A stretch of 16,266 nucleotides of DNA, from positions 1 through 16,266 of the forward strand of contig CAZBNU010000082.1 of assembly GCA_964493075.1 (NCBI GenBank), given 5' to 3'. The notes under the pieces were generated by a model. It saw only the letters and a program-made list of their open reading frames with translations. It was not told where the DNA came from and did no database searches. Positions 14,097 through 16,266 of the stretch are shown here, piece after piece. The first letter of the stretch is position 1, and the number at the start of each line of letters is the position of its first letter. Source of the DNA: SLFT01 sp964493075. Its GTDB lineage: Bacteria > Hydrogenedentota > Hydrogenedentia > Hydrogenedentales > CAITNO01. The position numbers and the translations under genes were made by a program.

Positions 14097-14331
14097 AAAT
14101 GTGGACGGATTATTTTGGTGACGATAAGTGTTACTATGTGGTAGAAATAGAAGGGTAAAATTGGTTTAGTTTTTTTTTGCCTGGGATTTATTTTTTACAA
14201 GTTGTTTGTGAAGTGTTCCTGTCGCAGGTAATCGGTTACTGCGGTCGGGATAGGTGTAAGGGATAAAAAACAGAAGAAATAGGTGGCGCAGGTGGTTGCG
14301 GGTGGTAATAATTGAAAGGGAGATGGGAAGC

Positions 14332-16266
14332 GTGACAGAAGAAATCAGTAAACGGGCGGAACCATTATTCAAAAGTCATTCAACACCCTATGCGCTACAC
14401 GACATTGTTCCTTTAGATCGTGTTGAGCAGCTATTAGGGGCATTACACAAAATTATTCATATCCCCATTGGTCTTGTCACCCCAGAGAGCGCGAATGTAA
14501 TCAACATCGGTTGGGCGCCGATTTGTGAAAAGTTCCACAGGGGACATCCGGAAGCAACACGTTGCTGTAAAGAAAGCAATCAGAAACTGCAGGCAGCATT
14601 GTGTCCGAACCAGCTGGCTGCCGATAAATGCGGGAATGGGCTGTGGGACGTGGCAATGCCCATTATGGTGGACAATCATCACTTTGCGACACTATTTCTG
14701 GGCCAGTTTTTTTATGATGATGAGCATCTCGATATTGTTTTTTTCCGAGAACAGGCAAAAAAATACGGGTATCCCCTTGAGGAATATATGCAGGCGGTGG
14801 AGCAGGTCCCCCGCATTTCCCGGGAGCAGGCGGAACATCATATCAACTACGCAGCAGGACTGGTGGGGCTGCTTGCGGAATTGGGCTACAAGAACCTTCA
14901 ACTTGCCGAAGAAGTGCAGGAAAGGCGTATGGCGGAACATGCGTTATACGAAGGAGAACAGCAATATAAGGCGCTTGTGGGCAATGTGCCCGGTGCGGTT
15001 TATCAATGTCTGAACGATGATGCCTTTTCCACAATTTTTATTAGTGATGCTATTTGCGAGTTCACCGGTTTTAATGCGAAGGTTATGATTAGTGAGGCAA
15101 TGTCCATTGCTGCCATCATCCATCCAGGCGATTTGCCCTATGTTCAGGAGATGGTAGACGCTGCAGTTTCCCGCAGGGAGCCGTATCTGTTAAATTATCG
15201 CATGCAGCGCAAAGATGGCAGTTACATCTGGGTGGAGGAACGCGGACAGGGGGTTTGGGACGAAACAGGGGAGTTGCGATTTTTGCAGGGTGTCATCTTT
15301 GACATATCGGAACGCAGACGCATTGAAGACGAGAAGCGGCGACTTGATGAGCAACTGGCCCGTGCCCATAAGTTGGAAAGCCTGGGTGTTCTTGCCGGTG
15401 GTATTGCCCATGATTTTAATAATCTGCTGGTAGCGATTCTCGGGCATGCCGACATGTTGTCTGAAGATGCCAAACCGGGCACTACCACCTATGAAAGCGT
15501 CAACGCCATTATTCAGGCATCGCAGCGTGCAGCCAACCTGACACGGCAGATGCTTGCCTATTCGGGCAAAGGGCATTTTATGGTGGAGCCTGTGGACCTG
15601 TCTGCATTTGTGCGTGGTCTGGCGCCCTATTTTGAAGGCATGTTCCCGAAACAATACCGATTTAAGTATATTTTGCCAGAGGGCTTGCCCGCAGTATGCG
15701 CCGATGCGCAACAGATCAAACAATTGATCACCAACCTGGTTACCAATGCTATTGAGTCCTATGGGGAGGCTGCAGGTGAGATAACCCTACAGACCGGGGT
15801 GCGTCCGTGCGATGGAGCATTGATGGACACGGTTCTCCATACTGAATTGCAGGGTACGGGCGACTACGTTTTTGTGGAAGTGGCAGACCGCGGATGCGGC
15901 ATGACCGAAGATACCAGACATCGCCTGTGCGATCCCTTCTTTTCCACCAAGTTCACCGGGCGCGGTCTGGGCATGGCGGCAGTGTTGGGTATTGTGCGCG
16001 GGCATAAGGGGTTGCTGAGTGTAAAAAGCGCGCCCCTGGAGGGCACAGCCATCCAGGTATTGTTCCCACCCTATGTCCGCTCGCACACGCAACCGGTCAT
16101 GCAGTCATCGCCCGAACCAGGAGCAAGCAATGGGCTTATCCTGCTGGTGGATGACGAGACTATTGTGCGCAATGTGGCAAAGAAGATGTTGGAACGGGCC
16201 GGGTTCAAAGTGCTTCTGGCGCAAAGTGGTTGGGAGGCCGTGCAGTTGGTAGAAAAGCAGGCCGAT
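14332..16266 (+). CDS. PocR-PAS hybrid sensor histidine kinase (right end cut by window)
   Basis: 645 codons, open at the right edge. GTG 14332 is preferred because GGGAG (14318-14322) lies 9 bases before it; ATG 14323 would add three residues but touches that site. Order: PocR-type ligand-binding domain (about 28-185) with GWAPICEKFHRGHPEATRCC, LAADKCGNGLWDVAMPI and Cys residues typical of the family; coiled-coil linker (about 187-212); PAS domain (about 210-328, ending YIWVEERGQGVWDETGE and GVIFDISERRR); dimerisation/phosphoacceptor helix with His360 in GGIAHDFNNLL; HATPase domain with N box (about 461-480), DRGCGM (519-524) and DPFFSTKFTGRGLGMAAV; then a receiver domain starting at 602 with the acidic pair Asp607-Asp608, its phospho-acceptor Asp beyond the edge. 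No membrane helix, so it is a cytoplasmic sensor. PocR domains are proposed to sense small metabolites such as diols or hydrocarbon derivatives; the ligand here is unknown. Divergent from the C1A peptidase gene. Confidence 0.93.
   Translation, partial: MTEEISKRAEPLFKSHSTPYALHDIVPLDRVEQLLGALHKIIHIPIGLVTPESANVINIGWAPICEKFHRGHPEATRCCKESNQKLQAALCPNQLAADKCGNGLWDVAMPIMVDNHHFATLFLGQFFYDDEHLDIVFFREQAKKYGYPLEEYMQAVEQVPRISREQAEHHINYAAGLVGLLAELGYKNLQLAEEVQERRMAEHALYEGEQQYKALVGNVPGAVYQCLNDDAFSTIFISDAICEFTGFNAKVMISEAMSIAAIIHPGDLPYVQEMVDAAVSRREPYLLNYRMQRKDGSYIWVEERGQGVWDETGELRFLQGVIFDISERRRIEDEKRRLDEQLARAHKLESLGVLAGGIAHDFNNLLVAILGHADMLSEDAKPGTTTYESVNAIIQASQRAANLTRQMLAYSGKGHFMVEPVDLSAFVRGLAPYFEGMFPKQYRFKYILPEGLPAVCADAQQIKQLITNLVTNAIESYGEAAGEITLQTGVRPCDGALMDTVLHTELQGTGDYVFVEVADRGCGMTEDTRHRLCDPFFSTKFTGRGLGMAAVLGIVRGHKGLLSVKSAPLEGTAIQVLFPPYVRSHTQPVMQSSPEPGASNGLILLVDDETIVRNVAKKMLERAGFKVLLAQSGWEAVQLVEKQAD

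Noticed and set aside
14166..14372. 68-codon minus-strand frame in the divergent gap
   Set aside because: Lies over the T-rich leader and the kinase start, with no ribosome site or conserved features.
14525..15013. 162-codon plus-strand frame inside the sensor kinase gene
   Set aside because: Alternative frame of the PocR domain coding region, which is clearly conserved in the chosen frame.
15190..15723. 177-codon minus-strand frame opposite the kinase PAS and phosphoacceptor region
   Set aside because: Antisense shadow of conserved kinase sequence.
1..16266. tRNA, rRNA, CRISPR array, insertion sequence or phage genes
   Set aside because: No cloverleaf, regular direct repeats, transposase motifs or phage proteins were seen on either strand.

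Overview
The window (16,266 bp, roughly half G+C by eye) looks like a chromosomal stretch from an uncultured Gram-negative-type bacterium. Most products carry signal peptides or single membrane anchors. One long acidic linker built on TEGE units, a PEGA-like beta domain, large DUF5107-TPR proteins and a PocR-type sensor kinase are all present. This mix recalls Candidatus Hydrogenedentes, Lentisphaerota or other PVC-like lineages, but the assignment is recalled family resemblance only. There are no rRNA, tRNA, CRISPR or transposase genes.

Layout. (i) 1-3543: two neutral-ceramidase-like proteins, one membrane-anchored on the minus strand and running off the left edge (1-1490), one secreted on the plus strand (2257-3543). 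They flank a small, AT-richer orphan membrane-anchored protein (1637-2143). (ii) 3555-4183: a vapBC toxin-antitoxin pair on the minus strand, with a 38-bp near-perfect palindrome covering the promoter -10 and the vapB ribosome site. (iii) 4264-6021: a secreted papain-like (C1A) peptidase with lectin-like and Ig-like domains and an LPVSG plus membrane-helix tail, minus strand. (iv) 6295-10439: a two-gene minus-strand operon, a secreted CBM9-like protein followed by a 1,121-residue DUF5107-TPR protein, with a REP-like palindrome between them. (v) 10570-11706: a PLP-dependent cystathionine gamma-synthase/lyase-family enzyme with its own near-consensus promoter. (vi) 11868-13892: a second secreted C1A peptidase, of different architecture (N-terminal beta domain, C1A, PEGA-like, acidic linker, EF-hand pair, Cys-Cys, membrane helix). 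(vii) 14332-16266: the start of a PocR-PAS-histidine kinase-receiver hybrid sensor on the plus strand, cut by the right edge and divergent from the second peptidase.

How the genes may work together. The common theme is breakdown of external polymers and lipids: two anchored cysteine peptidases, two ceramidase-like hydrolases and a carbohydrate-oriented CBM9/DUF5107 pair. The divergent sensor kinase could control the adjacent peptidase, because their promoters sit back to back around a 9-bp inverted repeat. Several candidate promoters share a TGGTATAAT-like extended -10.

No clearly new multi-gene defence or biosynthetic system was found. The most unusual points are the two peptidases with different C-terminal anchors, the ceramidase-like pair that seems to lack the canonical nucleophilic serine, the vapBC operator that overlaps the ribosome site, and a short codon-usage island inside the DUF5107 gene.
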